Assembly: GCA_029449245.1 (NCBI GenBank)
Contig: JANATF010000011.1
Location: forward strand, 868,001-932,000
From: Mortierella alpina
Lineage: Eukaryota; Mortierellomycota; Mortierellomycetes; Mortierellales; Mortierellaceae
Direction of reading: 5' to 3'
DNA length: 64,000 nt
Shown here: positions 10,555-21,802 of the stretch, piece after piece
Position numbering within the stretch: position 1 is the stretch's first letter
How the letters are laid out: the number at the start of each line of letters is the position of its first letter
Made by a program: the position numbers and the translations under genes
The notes under the pieces: generated by a model
Seen by the model: only the letters and a program-made list of their open reading frames with translations
Databases searched by the model: none
Told to the model about the DNA's origin: nothing

Positions 10555-11571
10555 ATGGAGCAACTTGACGCCCTCCTTGTCGGCATCGAGCCCGATCGTC
10601 AAAACTCAATTCGTCGAGCTTTCGAGGACTTGACTGCCGCTGCCACCTCTGCCCCTACCCCTGCCCCTGCCCCGGCTGCTCCTACGGAACGCGAGCTACA
10701 AGCGGAACGCCGCGACGTTGTCCGCACACTGGCCCAAGTCCTCAAGCCGCAACGCCCTCCGCCCTACGCCGGTGAGATCGACGCTGATGCCTGCAATAAC
10801 TTCATTGACAACCAGAGAGAGTACTTCACGGTTGTCGACCTGAGTCTGTCCGAATGGGTCCAATACACAGCCCTCAACCTTATCTCCGATGCCAAGTCCT
10901 GGTGGCGCTCATCTGGGTTGTCTATCAACACTCCGTGGCCCAGGTTCGAGGAAGACTTCCTAGCCTTTCACACCCCTCCCAATGCCGTCGCCGCTGCCCG
11001 AGAAGCCCTCGAATCACTCAAACAAGGAAAGCGAACAGTCGCCCTGTACACCCACGAGTTCCGACGCCTGCTTCGCCGTGTGCCCACCCTCGACAAAGGG
11101 ACAGCTCTGCACTGGTTCGTCAAGGGCCTCGAGTCTGACACCAGCAAAGAAGTCAAACTTCGCCAGTGCGCCACTTTGGAAGAAGCTATTTCCGTGGCCA
11201 CCTTGATCCACTCCATCCTTTTTCCAAACGGACCTACTGTTGCTCCCAAGCAGAACTCCAGTGATATGGACATTGATACCCTTCACGTCGCCATCAACAA
11301 CCTGACGGCCCAAGTCAACTATCTGTCCCAAGGTTCCAACAGGAACAACAACGCACCACGCCCTTCCAAGCTCACCCCTGGGGAAAAAGCCCATCTGATC
11401 GCCAACAAAGGCTGTTTCCGTTGTCGCAAAATTGGACACATGGCTTCCAACTGCCGCTCCTTCCCCAACCAGCCGCAACATCAACCCTCTCGTCAGTTCA
11501 ACAACCTCGAGACCTCTGCCCCTCAACAGCCGGCTTCCCATGCCCAGTCGGGAAACGTCAACAGCAACTAA
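10555..11571 (+). CDS. gag: Element A1 Gag
   Basis: 338 residues from the ATG at 10555, preceded by a pyrimidine-rich leader. An upstream in-frame start is only a weak non-ATG codon. It has a Ty3-like capsid region and then a canonical CCHC zinc knuckle (CFRCRKIGHMASNC) near the C-terminus. It forms the virus-like particle and binds element RNA. The last codons hold the slippery heptamer G GGA AAC. Most ribosomes stop at the TAA (11569-11571). A minority are inferred to shift -1 into pol. Nearly identical to the A2 Gag. Confidence 0.93.
   Translation: MEQLDALLVGIEPDRQNSIRRAFEDLTAAATSAPTPAPAPAAPTERELQAERRDVVRTLAQVLKPQRPPPYAGEIDADACNNFIDNQREYFTVVDLSLSEWVQYTALNLISDAKSWWRSSGLSINTPWPRFEEDFLAFHTPPNAVAAAREALESLKQGKRTVALYTHEFRRLLRRVPTLDKGTALHWFVKGLESDTSKEVKLRQCATLEEAISVATLIHSILFPNGPTVAPKQNSSDMDIDTLHVAINNLTAQVNYLSQGSNRNNNAPRPSKLTPGEKAHLIANKGCFRCRKIGHMASNCRSFPNQPQHQPSRQFNNLETSAPQQPASHAQSGNVNSN
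11550..11556 (+). promoter_or_regulatory. Programmed -1 frameshift site GGGAAAC in A1
   Basis: In gag frame it reads tcG GGA AAC, the X XXY YYZ layout. Pol is open in the -1 frame across this point. The same heptamer in the same frame ends gag in B1, B2R, C and A2. Confidence 0.75.
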
Positions 11572-14500
11572 GAGACGTCCAGGTCTTGGTTGCTACTTCA
11601 CCCTCCTCTCAGTCTCTGGACCAGAGGAGTGGGTGCCTTTCGTCAGATCAGCTTTTTACTCACAATAAACCCTCTTCTCTGCCAGAAACACCCGCTCCTT
11701 CACCCTGTCTACCTCCTTGCCTGCCTTTACTCCCCCTCCCCCTCCCCCCACCCACCTCTTCATTTTCTTCCTCCACCGCACATGCCAACCCTGTCCCCCT
11801 GATCTGCCCTACTACCACCGCCTTTCCTACCCTGAGCGTCTCTTCTGCGCTGCTCCCTCGCGCACCTGCGTCTACCTCTGCCCCTGTGCCTGATGCGGTC
11901 CCTGTGCCTGCCTTGACCAAAAGCAAAATCCGCAGACTACAAAAGAAAGGTGTTGGCGTCTCCACGTTCACTGCCGACCAAGCCAAAACCACTCTGCTCA
12001 CGTTTATGTGCAATGTCAACGGCCATGCTGCTCGGATCCTCATCGATGGAGGAGCGCAGGGTAATGTCATCTCATCCTCCTTTGTCAAAAAGCACAGAAT
12101 CCCCCTCCACGCCTCGTCTCCCATTCCCATTATCCTCCCAAACGGCTCACAGTCCTTCTCTTCTGACCTTGCAAACATCACCTTCCAACGACAACAATAC
12201 TCCACGTCTCTCACCACCATTGTCTATCCGTTACAAAAATACGATCTTCTTTTGGGCAAACCTTGGCTGACCCAAGTCAATCCCCTCATCAACTGGAGAA
12301 CAAACAACCTTCGCATCCGCCACAATGGACTTGATATCGACTGGGAGTGCTCTGGGTTCCACTCTTCCTCTATCTCCACACGCACCCGCGGTCGCCTCCT
12401 CTCCCACATCCACTTTTTTACGGAAGCAACAACTCCTGGTAGCGAAGTGTACCTTGCCCTCCTTCGATCCTCTGACAACGACAACGACCAACATACCAAC
12501 GACGACCCCGAATCTCCCGAACAACTACCACCCGAAGTCCCACCTCCTCCCCCTCCCCCTCCTCTTCATCCCGCCATTCACGCCATCGTCCACAACGAGT
12601 ATCCTGATGTGTTCCCATCGTCCCTTCCCTCTGGTCTTCCCCCTGACCGCGGCGACTCTATGCGCATTGAAACCGACCCCACCGCCGACCCACCGTTCAA
12701 ACCTGTCATTCGCCTCTCTATCGCCGAGCTTGACGAACTCAAAAAACAACTGGATGATCTCCTTTCCAAAAAATTCATCAAACCCAGCACATCCCCTTAC
12801 GGCGCCCCGGTCCTCTTTGTCAAAAAAGCGGATGGATCGCTTCGCTTGTGTGTCGATTACAGAGGCCTCAACCGGATCACCAAAAAGAACCGCCACCCTC
12901 TACCCCGCATCGATGAATTGATTGACCGCTTCCGAGGAGCTCAGTTCTTCACGAAGTTGGATCTTATATCTGGCTACCACCAGCAACGGATCTACGAGCC
13001 CCACACCCACAAAACTGCATTCCGCTGTAGATATGGGCATTTCGAGTTTAATGTTGTTCCGTTTGGGCTCACAAATGCCCCGGCAGCATTCTCGAAAATG
13101 ATGTTGAGGGTCTTCGATCCGGCGCTAGACAAGTACGTCGTAGTCTACCTAGACGACATCCTGATATATTCCAAGACAAAAGCCGAACACCTTCAGCACA
13201 TCCGTTCCGTCCTCGCCCTCCTCCGCAAAAATGGCCTTTACGCCAAGCTCAGCAAGTGTTCCTTCATGCAAGAGCAGACCGAGTTCCTGGGTCATGTTAT
13301 CTCCAAGGATGGCGTCCACACCAATGCCGGCCTAGTCCGCGCAATTCGAGAATGGCCACGACCAGAGAAACAGAAGGATGTTCAACAATTCATTGGACTA
13401 GCTCAGTTCTACCAGCAATACATCAATAGCTTTGCGGACATTGCACTTCCCCTCACAGCCCTACTAGGTGAAGGCCGACACTTCGTCTGGGACGAGACAA
13501 CCGAGACTTCTTTTCTTGCCCTCAAGGAAGCCATCAGCACCGCCCCGGTCTTACGGATCTTTGACCCCGCCCTGCGTACAACAGTTGAGACAGACGCATC
13601 CTGCTTTGCGGTGGGCGCTGTTCTCTTCCAGACAGACAAGAACGGAGTCTCCCGCCCGGTCGCCTTCACCTCCCGCAAGATGCAATCTGCTGAGAAAAAC
13701 TACCCCACCCACGAACAAGAACTGCTTGCCGTTGTACACGCCTTGAAAACATGGCGATACTACCTCGACGGGTCCCATTTCATTGTGTATACCGATCACG
13801 ACACCCTCCGGCACTTCCCCACCCAGCCCAAGCTCACCCGCCGCCAAGCCCGTTGGATGGAACTCCTTCAAGAATACGACTTTGATTTCAAGTATAAGCG
13901 AGGCTCCGACAATGTCGTTCCTGATGCCTTATCCCGCCGCCCTGACCATCGCGATCCATCTTCACCCCCCTTGTCTGTCAACGCCCTGGACCTCCAGTCA
14001 GACCCAGGTTTGAGGCAGCGCCTGATCGATGGGTATAATGAGGACCCCAACTTGGCCTCAGTCTACCAAAGCTGCCTCCGGGGGAAGTCTTCGTCACTTT
14101 ATTCGTTGCGCGATGGATTATTATACGTCGAACGACATGGTGATACCCTGCTTTGCATACCAAAGTCTTCTGACCTTCGCCTACTCCTCTTACATGATGT
14201 TCATGACGCCGCTATAGCCGGCCACCTTGGTTTCGACAAAACCTATGCCACCTTGCGTCGCCTCGCTTTCTGGCCGTCGATGTCAATTGATGTCCGCCGT
14301 TACGTTGAGTCCTGTGCGAGTTGTCAGCGCAACAAGACCGTCCGCCGGCTTCCTGCAGGTCTCCTTCAGCCCCTTGCGATCCCTGAACAACGCTGGGAGA
14401 TGGTGTCAATGGACTTTGTTGTCAAACTTCCAATAACGGCGCGCAAGTTTGACGCCATTACCGTTTTCGTTGACAAGCTCTCCAAACAAGTCCACTTCGC

Positions 14501-14812
14501 TCCTAGCCGGACTACTGACTCGGCCAAGGACGTCGCCAACTGTTTTTTCGCCAATGTGTTCCGTCTCCACGGTTTACCCACTACCATTGTCTCGGATCGC
14601 GACTCCAAGTTCACTAGCACCTTCTGGCGCCGCCTTCAAGAGTGTCTAGGAACCAAACTTGCTATGTCATCGGCATTCCATCCTCAAACAGATGGCCAGT
14701 CTGAACGCGCCATCCAAACCCTCAAGGCAATGCTACGCTCTCTTGTCAACCATAAGCAAGACGACTGGGACCTCTACCTGCCCGCTGCAGAGTTTGCATA
14801 CAACAATGCGGT
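11557..14812 (+). CDS. pol: Element A1 Pol, 5' part (PR-RT-RH-IN), truncated by B1
   Basis: After the frameshift the frame runs without a stop to B1. Domains in order: Pro/Ser-rich linker; aspartic protease with ILIDGGAQGNVI, so DGG replaces the usual D(S/T)G; reverse transcriptase (VDYRGLNRI, FGLTNAPAAF, catalytic YLDD); RNase H (ETDAS, YTDHDTLRHF); integrase zinc finger (HDAAIAGHLGF...CASCQ) and catalytic core (MDFVVKLP, TIVSDRDSKF, FHPQTDGQSERA, giving D-D-E). B1 inserts after AYNNA with duplication gcggt. The remainder lies at 20167-20872. Without B1 the frame would be open, so the A1 disruption looks recent. Confidence 0.93.
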
Positions 14813-15012
14813 TGTAACAGGAGTTGAGGGTGCATCGTAAGGGACAAGAACAAGGATAACGCCAAGCCGTAAGAGACTGGAACGCGACCATGCTTGGTCC
14901 CCCACAAAGATAGATAAATAGATGGTTGCCCCCTCTGTAATAAGATCAGACGATTCTCACCCAAGCTCCCCTGACCCCAGCCCCAGAACCCCCACTTGCT
15001 TTAGCTATTACA
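14813..15012 (+). repeat. Element B1 5' LTR
   Basis: 200 bp, TGTAACAGGAG...AGCTATTACA, followed by primer site TGGTAGCAAAGG and, 21 bases from the site's start, TCGATCCAC. Confidence 0.96.
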
Positions 15013-15085
15013 TGGTAGCAAAGGCTCGTTACCTCGATCCACTGATAAAACATACTCACCTTGATAACCTCTGCCCCTAGCCATC

Positions 15086-16123
15086 ATGGCTGATCAACCC
15101 AGCTACACCAATGTTCCAACCACTGTTCCCACTGCCAACACCACCGCCAACACACCTGCTCCCACCTTTTCGGTACTCCTACCCTCTTACAGATATCCAA
15201 CCCCTGCCCCTTTCAACGGCGTGCGCGATGGATTTGCTTGCGAGGCATGGTTGACCACCGTACGCCGCTTCTTCCTTGGCGCAAACATCGCCGATGTGTC
15301 CCGCACGGTCACCGCCATCGCTTACCTTGGCTCCACCGGCCTACTCTGGTGGGATGGACAGTATCTGCCGGACTCCACTGACTGGTCCATTTTTGTCGAA
15401 GCCTTCCGCACCGAGTTCCGTCCCGCCGGCTTCTATGATCACATCCGCACATTGCTCTACTCCATCCGCATGACCTCGACCGTATCCGAATACGTTGGGA
15501 GGACGCGCCGATACCTAGCCGTCCTCTGCACACCGGAGATGCATGAGGAGGCTCGTAAAGTCATGGAGGATTCAGCCAAGACATGCTTCTTACAAGGTGC
15601 CCCTCTAAGTCTGCGACAAATGCTATTGAGCATGGGCATTAACCGTTCTGTTGCCCCTTCGATCCACGAACTCTGCCAAGCTGCTGAGCAATATGACCAT
15701 GTTTACAACTTCACACCCGACAAAGACCAGTCTCCTTCCACTAACCGCGCGGATACCAGCGCCCTCCAAATGGCTGCCGCCACCCACCTTTCCGCCGCAG
15801 ATCCCAACGCCATGGAAGTGGACAACCTACTCCTCGATAACATCGAAACTATCGTCCGCCGAGTGACCCTGAACGCTTTACGACAACAACCACCTCGCTC
15901 CAACAACCGACCCCACAACTTCCGAACCTACACTCGACAAAACAATCACCGACCCCCGCTACGCCCCCTTAGCGATACCGACCGCAGAAGCCTGATGGCC
16001 AGTGGCAGTTGCTTCCGTTGCCGCCAACAAGGACACATGGCGAGCGAGTGTCGTGTCAATGCCATTGAACAAGCCCGCATCCCTCCCCCCGTGTCGGGAA
16101 ACGCTCCCAGCGATCAAGATTAG
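15086..16123 (+). CDS. gag: Element B1 Gag
   Basis: 345 residues starting MADQPSYTNVP. The Ty3/retrotransposon-type capsid includes a GLLWWDGQYLPD stretch (residues ~88-99) and a C-terminal CCHC knuckle CFRCRQQGHMASEC. Stop TAG at 16121-16123. The slippery heptamer lies eight codons before the stop. The copy in B2R (51072-52109) differs at only a few bases. Confidence 0.95.
   Translation: MADQPSYTNVPTTVPTANTTANTPAPTFSVLLPSYRYPTPAPFNGVRDGFACEAWLTTVRRFFLGANIADVSRTVTAIAYLGSTGLLWWDGQYLPDSTDWSIFVEAFRTEFRPAGFYDHIRTLLYSIRMTSTVSEYVGRTRRYLAVLCTPEMHEEARKVMEDSAKTCFLQGAPLSLRQMLLSMGINRSVAPSIHELCQAAEQYDHVYNFTPDKDQSPSTNRADTSALQMAAATHLSAADPNAMEVDNLLLDNIETIVRRVTLNALRQQPPRSNNRPHNFRTYTRQNNHRPPLRPLSDTDRRSLMASGSCFRCRQQGHMASECRVNAIEQARIPPPVSGNAPSDQD
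16096..16102 (+). promoter_or_regulatory. Programmed -1 frameshift site GGGAAAC in B1
   Basis: Gag frame is tcG GGA AAC. Pol is open in -1 from here. Downstream, AGATTAGTCCAGAACTTGATCGCTGA may form a stimulatory stem, but I did not fold it. Confidence 0.75.
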
Positions 16124-19100
16124 TCCAGAACTTGATCGCTGACACTCCTTCCCTTTCTCCTCTGGACAAGGGGAGTGAGCAACCGCCAGAGTTAAGTTGT
16201 CACCCCACACACCGCAATAAATTTACGGTTGCACAACACAACAAATCCCTTTTTGAAACTCGTCCTTCGCTCGCTCCCCCTCATGCCGTGCTCCATACCT
16301 CGAACACTGACCCTACCCCTGATTCCCTGACCCCGATTCCTCAACCTCGCTACGACCCTCGCTACGATCACCCCCTTCCCTCTAGGACGTCAGAGACAGT
16401 GACCCTGGTCCCACCTGTCTCTCTCGCATCGCTAGAATCCACCTACTCCAAAAGCAAACTGAAACGTATGCGCAAGCGTACGGTTCGTCTACAATCCTTC
16501 ACACAGACTGTTGCCGAGCGCACTCTACTCACATTCATCGGCTCCATCAATGGTCACCCCGCTCGCATCCTCATCGACGGAGGGGCTGAAGGCAATGTCA
16601 TTAGCTCCTCCTTCCAACAACGACACTCTCTCCCCCGCCAAACCTGCTCACCTGTCCCCATCATCCTCCCCGACGGCTCCTCTTCCATCACCCAACACAC
16701 CGTTCCCATCCAACTTGCCCGCGACGCCTATACCGACAATTTGCAACCCCTCCTCTACCCGCTCAAAAAATACGACCTCATCCTCGGAAAGCCCTGGCTC
16801 ACCGAACTCAATCCTCACATCAACTGGCGCACCAACGACCTCCATTTCGACTTTCAGGGCACGAGCGTGCTTTGGACGTGTCGGGGGTTCGCTCCTTCAT
16901 CCATCACATCAAAGTCTCGCGGAATGCTCCTCAGTCACATGCACTTTCACGCTCTTACCGCTCAACCTGGCAGCGAGGTCTACCTCGCCCTCGTGAAAAT
17001 AGCAAAACACACTCAACCCTCCCCAGACATTCCTGCGGATGTTCAACCCCTTCTCAAGGAGTTTGGCGACGTCTTCCCCGACACACTCCCCGACGGCCTC
17101 CCTCCAGACAGAGGTGACGCTATGAAGATCGAAACCGACCCCAACGCTGACCCTCCGGTGCGACCTGTTATCCGCCTATCCATTGCGGAGCTGGATGAGC
17201 TCCGGAAACAGCTCGACGAGTTACTACGCAAAGGATTTATCAAGCCTAGCACATCGCCCTACGGTGCGCCGGTACTCTTCGTCAAGAAGAAAGACGGCTC
17301 TCTACGGTTGTGTGTAGACTATCGAGGCCTAAACCGTATCACGCGCAAAAACCGCCATCCATTGCCGCGCATCGACGAGCTTATCGATAGGTTCCGTGGA
17401 GCACGTTATTTCACCAAGCTCGATTTACTGTCTGGATACCATCAGCAACGCGTGTTTGAACCCCACACTCACAAGACCGCGTTCCGTTGCCGCTATGGCC
17501 ACTTTGAATTTAATGTTGTTCCATTCGGTCTCACTAACGCCCCGGCCTCGTTCTCCAATATGATGCTCAAAGTATTCAACCCGGTCCTTGACAAATGGGT
17601 CGTCATATATCTTGACGACCTACTGATATACTCCAAGACCAAGGCCGACCATCTCCGCCACTTAAGAAGCGTCCTATCCCTGCTCCGGAGCAACGGCCTC
17701 TACGTGAAATTGAGCAAGTGCTCGTTCATGCAAGAACAGACAGAATTCCTGGGCCACGTAATTTCCAAAGACGGCGTCCACACCAATGCCGGTCTCGTGA
17801 AGGCAATCACAGAGTGGCCGCGACCCAGCAAGCAAAAAGAGGTCCAGCAGTTTGTTGGTCTGGCTCAATTTTATCAGCAGTATATCGAAAACTTTGCTTC
17901 CATTGCTCTACCTCTGACAGCATTACTAGGAGAAGGCGTCCCTTTTTCCTGGGATGATGACACGGAACGCGCGTTTACTGATCTCAAAGACGCGATTAGC
18001 AAAGCGCCGGTTCTCAGGATCTTCGACCCCGATCTACCATCCACTGTGGAGACCGATGCCTCCGGATTTGCTATTGGCGCAGTGTTGTTCCAGACAGACT
18101 CGAATGGCGTGTCCAGGCCAGTTGCCTTCACCTCTCGAAAGCTCAATTCGGCCGAGAAAAACTACCCGACCCATGAGCAGGAGCTACTAGCAGTCGTCCA
18201 CGCACTGAAAACTTGGCGATATTACCTTGACGGCTCCCACTTCATCGTGTACACAGACCATGCCACGCTCCGACATTTCCCCACACAGCCCAAATTGACG
18301 CGCCGACAGGCGAGATGGATGGAGCTCCTGCAGGAGTATGATTTCGATTTCAGATACAAGCGAGGAGCCGACAACATCGTCTCTGACGCCTTGTCGCGAC
18401 GACCGGACCATCAAGATCCCCCGCCTTTGTCGCTCAACTCGTTAAACATCACGCTAGACCCGGGCCTAAGGCAGCGCCTGATTGATAGTTACCCCGATGA
18501 TCCCAAAATCGGTCCTATCTATCGAAGCTGCCTTCAGGGAAGTTGCCCACCTCGTTATTTGCTACATGAAGGCCTCCTCTGTGTGATACGCCACAATCAG
18601 ACCCTTGTATGCATACCTCAGAAAGCTGATATCCGCCTCTCTCTTCTACACGATTCCCATGATTCTGCTATCTCCGGTCACTTGGGCTTCCAGAAGACAT
18701 ACGACCAGCTCCGACGCAGTGTGTACTGGCCCCAGATCGTACGAGACACCAAAACATATGTCGAGACATGCGAAGGTTGTCAGCGCAACAAGCCCAGTCA
18801 CCAACGGCCTGCCGGACTTTTACAGCCCCTTGAGATACCAGCTCAGCGATGGGAGACAGTGACCATGGACTTCATTGTCCAGCTCCCCAAGACACATCGA
18901 GGCCACGATGCCATAACGGTCTTTGTAGACAAGCTATCAAAGCAGGTCCACTTTGCCCCAAGCAAAACAACAGATACAGCTTCCGATGTGGCCCGCCTAT
19001 TTTTCGACAACGTGTTCCGACTTCATGGTATGCCCACCACCATCGTGTCCGACCGCGACACCAAGTTCACCAGCCGGTTTTGGAAGGAGCTTCACCGCTT

Positions 19101-19926
19101 ACTCGATGTAAAGCTCGCTATGTCCACAGCGTTCCACCCGCAGACTGACGGCCAGACAGAGAGAGCGAACCAGACCCTGGAAGACATACTACGTGCTTTC
19201 GTCGACCAAAAACAGACCAACTGGGATTTATTGCTGACTGCAGCTGAATTCGCCTACAACAACTCGATCAACGCCTCCACTGGATACTCGCCCTTCTTCT
19301 TGAACATGGGTTTTCACCCCAGGGTTCCGATGTCCCTCCTCCAATCGCAAACAAGTTCAAATCCCAGCGTGCAAGCGTTCATCGAATCCCAAGGCGCCAC
19401 TCTATCTCTGGCACAAGACCAAATACAGCGAGCCCAAACACGACAGGCGCAGAACGCGGATACTCGCCGCCGAGACCACAACTTCGCCGTCGGAGACCAA
19501 GTGCTCCTCAACACTGATAACATCACCGTCGCCGCAACGAGAAATCAACCCACAAGGAAGCTACAACCTAGATTCATCGGTCCATATACAATCATTGAGC
19601 AGCACTCCCCGGTCTCGTTTCGGGTCGAGCTACCACCGTCCATGAAGATACATGATGTCTTCCACGTCGATCGGTTCCGAGAATACAAACCTTCTCCAGA
19701 ATCACTCGGACCCCGCGCACCATCACAACCACCTCCAGAGATCATCGACAATGAGGAAGAGTATGAGGTAGAAACGATACTCGATCACCAGCACCGGAAC
19801 CGGCGAAAAGAATACCTAATCAAGTGGAAGGGATACTCAAGGGAACAGTCGACTTGGGAACCAGAGAGCAGCTTAACTCATTGCAAACAGATATTGAGCA
19901 AGTACAAGCGCGATCATGGCCTGTAA
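16103..19926 (+). CDS. pol: Element B1 Pol (PR-RT-RH-IN-chromodomain), intact
   Basis: About 1270 residues in one open frame. Protease ILIDGGAEGNVI (DGG variant) near residue 145 of the frame. Reverse transcriptase follows, with VDYRGLNRITRKNRHPLPRI, FGLTNAPASF and YLDDLLIYSKT. RNase H has ETDASGFAIGAV and YTDHATLRHF. The integrase zinc finger is HDSAISGHLGF...CEGCQ. The DDE core has MDFIVQLP, IVSDRDTKF and FHPQTDGQTERA. C-terminal chromodomain: YEVETILDHQ, YLIKWKGY, STWEPESS. Stop TAA at 19924-19926, 35 bases before the 3' LTR. The protein replicates the element RNA into cDNA and integrates it. The chromodomain probably guides it to heterochromatin, which fits its nested location. Confidence 0.96.
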
Positions 19927-19961
19927 TTTTTTTTCGCGATCCTTTTTTTAACATGGGAAGG

Positions 19962-20161
19962 TGTAACAGGAGTTGAGGGTGCATCGTAAGGGACAAGAAC
20001 AAGGATAACGCCAAGCCGTAAGAGACTGGAACGCGACCATGCTTGGTCCCCCACAAAGATAGATAAATAGATGGTTGCCCCCTCTGTAATAAGATCAGAC
20101 GATTCTCACCCAAGCTCCCCTGACCCCAGCCCCAGAACCCCCACTTGCTTTAGCTATTACA
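19962..20161 (+). repeat. Element B1 3' LTR
   Basis: 200 bp, identical to the 5' LTR as far as I can compare. Confidence 0.96.
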
Positions 20162-20166
20162 GCGGT

Positions 20167-20872
20167 CCACACCTCGACTGGAGTCTCCCCCTTCTTCTTG
20201 AACCATGGCGTCCACCCTCACGTTCCGGCGTCACTACTGAGCGCGAACGCACCCTCGTCGTCACCAGCAACGGACTTCGACTCATTTGTCTCTTCCCAAC
20301 AGTCCGCCCTCGCCGTGGCACAGGACAGTCTGCTTACAGCCCAGCTGCAACAGATCAAGCATGCTGACGCCCACCGCCGCTCCCATTCCTACAAAGTCGG
20401 CGATCAAATTTTGCTTAGCACAGAGCACATCACTACGGCTTATGACTCCACACGGCCCGCCGCCTCCCTCCAAGCTCGATACTTTGGACCATTTACTCTC
20501 CTTCAGCAGCGATCGCCAGTCTCCTTCCAGGTTGAACTTCCCCCCACCATGCGCATCCATGATGTTTTTCATGTTGATCGTTTCAAACCATTCCTGGAAT
20601 CACCAGAGTCCCTTGGTCGCCGTACATTACCGGCTCCCGAACCAGAAGTCATTGACGGAAATATCGAACATGAAGTTGAAGGTATCCTAGCCCACAAGCT
20701 GGGTCGCAGCAAACAAACTGCAAGGTTCCTCATCAAGTGGGTCGGTTATGACGCCGCCGTGTCGACCTGGGAGCCTCTCCGAAGCCTCAGTCACTGTCAA
20801 GACATCCTCCGAGACTATTGCCAGCAACACGATCTTCTCTTTTTGTTAGGGGAAGGTGTCACAGTATCATAG
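20167..20872 (+). CDS. pol: Element A1 Pol, 3' part (integrase C-terminus and chromodomain)
   Basis: Resumes the A1 integrase after B1 (HTSTGVSPFFLNHG), then the GPFTLLQQ/ELPPTMRIHDVFHVDRFK segment and a chromodomain (HEVEGILAHK, FLIKWVGY, STWEPLRS). The frame crosses the polypurine tract GGGGAAGG and ends at a TAG 16 bases inside the 3' LTR. The same arrangement holds in A2, so it is a property of the family. Confidence 0.93.
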
Positions 20873-21114
20873 AATGCCCTCGTACTTCGCCATCCTACTT
20901 CGCCATCTGCGCCTCCACGCGCACCTGCTTCGCCCTCCTCAAAGCACTTTGCCTTTCCCTCACATTAGTATAAATAGCCTCTCGCCCGTGTATAATAAAC
21001 ATCATCGGTTCCTGCCCCTTCCTCTTGTTCCCTAGCACTCCTGTCCACCCCCCGGCCTCCCTCTTGTTCCTTGTATCCCTCGTGTCCACACCCTCTTGTC
21101 CTGTTGCTATTACA
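20857..21114 (+). repeat. Element A1 3' LTR
   Basis: 258 bp, one base different from the 5' LTR. It contains the last codons of pol. Confidence 0.95.
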
Positions 21115-21802
21115 CAGTGGACATGTTCAACTTGGTACCCATCAGCTCAGTCAACTTGGCCCAGAACTTGCCAGTGAATCGAGTGTCCCTGTCCGAAATA
21201 ATGGCTCGCGGCATGCCATGCAGACGGAAGACGTGGTCAAAAAAGAGGCGGGCCACGTCGGCAGCGGAGTCCGTGGTATGGCTGGCACAGAAATGTACTT
21301 GCTTTGATAATTTGTCCACAAACACGGTGATGGCATCAAAGGCGCGGGCTGTTTTGGGGAGCTTGACAATAAAATCCATCGAGATAGTGTCCCAACGTTG
21401 ACTAGGGACCTCGAGAGGTTTGAACAGTCCGGCGGGTCGTTGTAGCAAGGGTTTGTTCCGCTGGCATTGCTCGCAGGAGGCGACATAGTTCCTGACGTCG
21501 CGTGCCATACGGGGCCAGTAGAAGTTACGGCGCATGTTGTGGTACGTCTTGTCAGATCCAAGATGACCAGCCAAAGGGGAATCATGAGAATCATGAAGAA
21601 GAGTGGAACGTATCTTAGTGTCTGCTGGGATACACAGGCGAGTGGTGCCTTTGGTATTGATCCAAAGCAATTCATCAAATACAAAGTGGCGATCTGACGG
21701 ACTTGCCTGCCGGCAGCTTTCGTAGAGTGGACCCAGGACAGAGTCAACTGGGTAACACGCAATCAGGCGCTGCCGAATACCTGGGTCCAATTGGATGTTC
21801 AT
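21115..21802 (-). pseudogene. pol: Element D pol, integrase N-terminal fragment
   Basis: Reads NIQLDPGIRQRLIACYPVD, a zinc-finger region (HDSPLAGHLGS...CEQCQ) and an integrase core start (MDFIVKLPKT, IISDRDTRF). It is one base out of frame with the RNase H part upstream, indicating a small indel near 21803. A1 cuts it at 21115 and it continues at 10195 downwards. Confidence 0.9.

Larger units (their letters stand above)
14813..20161 (+). mobile_element. Ty3/gypsy element B1, complete and apparently intact, nested in A1
   Basis: 5349 bp with two 200-bp LTRs that appear identical by eye. Target duplication gcggt at 14808-14812 and 20162-20166. Both reading frames are open. Primer site, frameshift heptamer and polypurine tract (GGGAAGG before 19962) are present. 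It is the youngest insertion of the left nest and the best candidate in the window for a functional element. Confidence 0.97.
10196..21114 (+). mobile_element. Ty3/gypsy element A1, nested in D and interrupted by B1
   Basis: Bounded by 258-bp LTRs at 10196-10453 and 20857-21114, which differ at one base (a C/T in the CACTTCG/CACTTTG stretch). Target duplication cagtg at 10191-10195 and 21115-21119. Own length without B1 is about 5.6 kb. A second copy, A2, is at 34688-47531. Confidence 0.96.
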
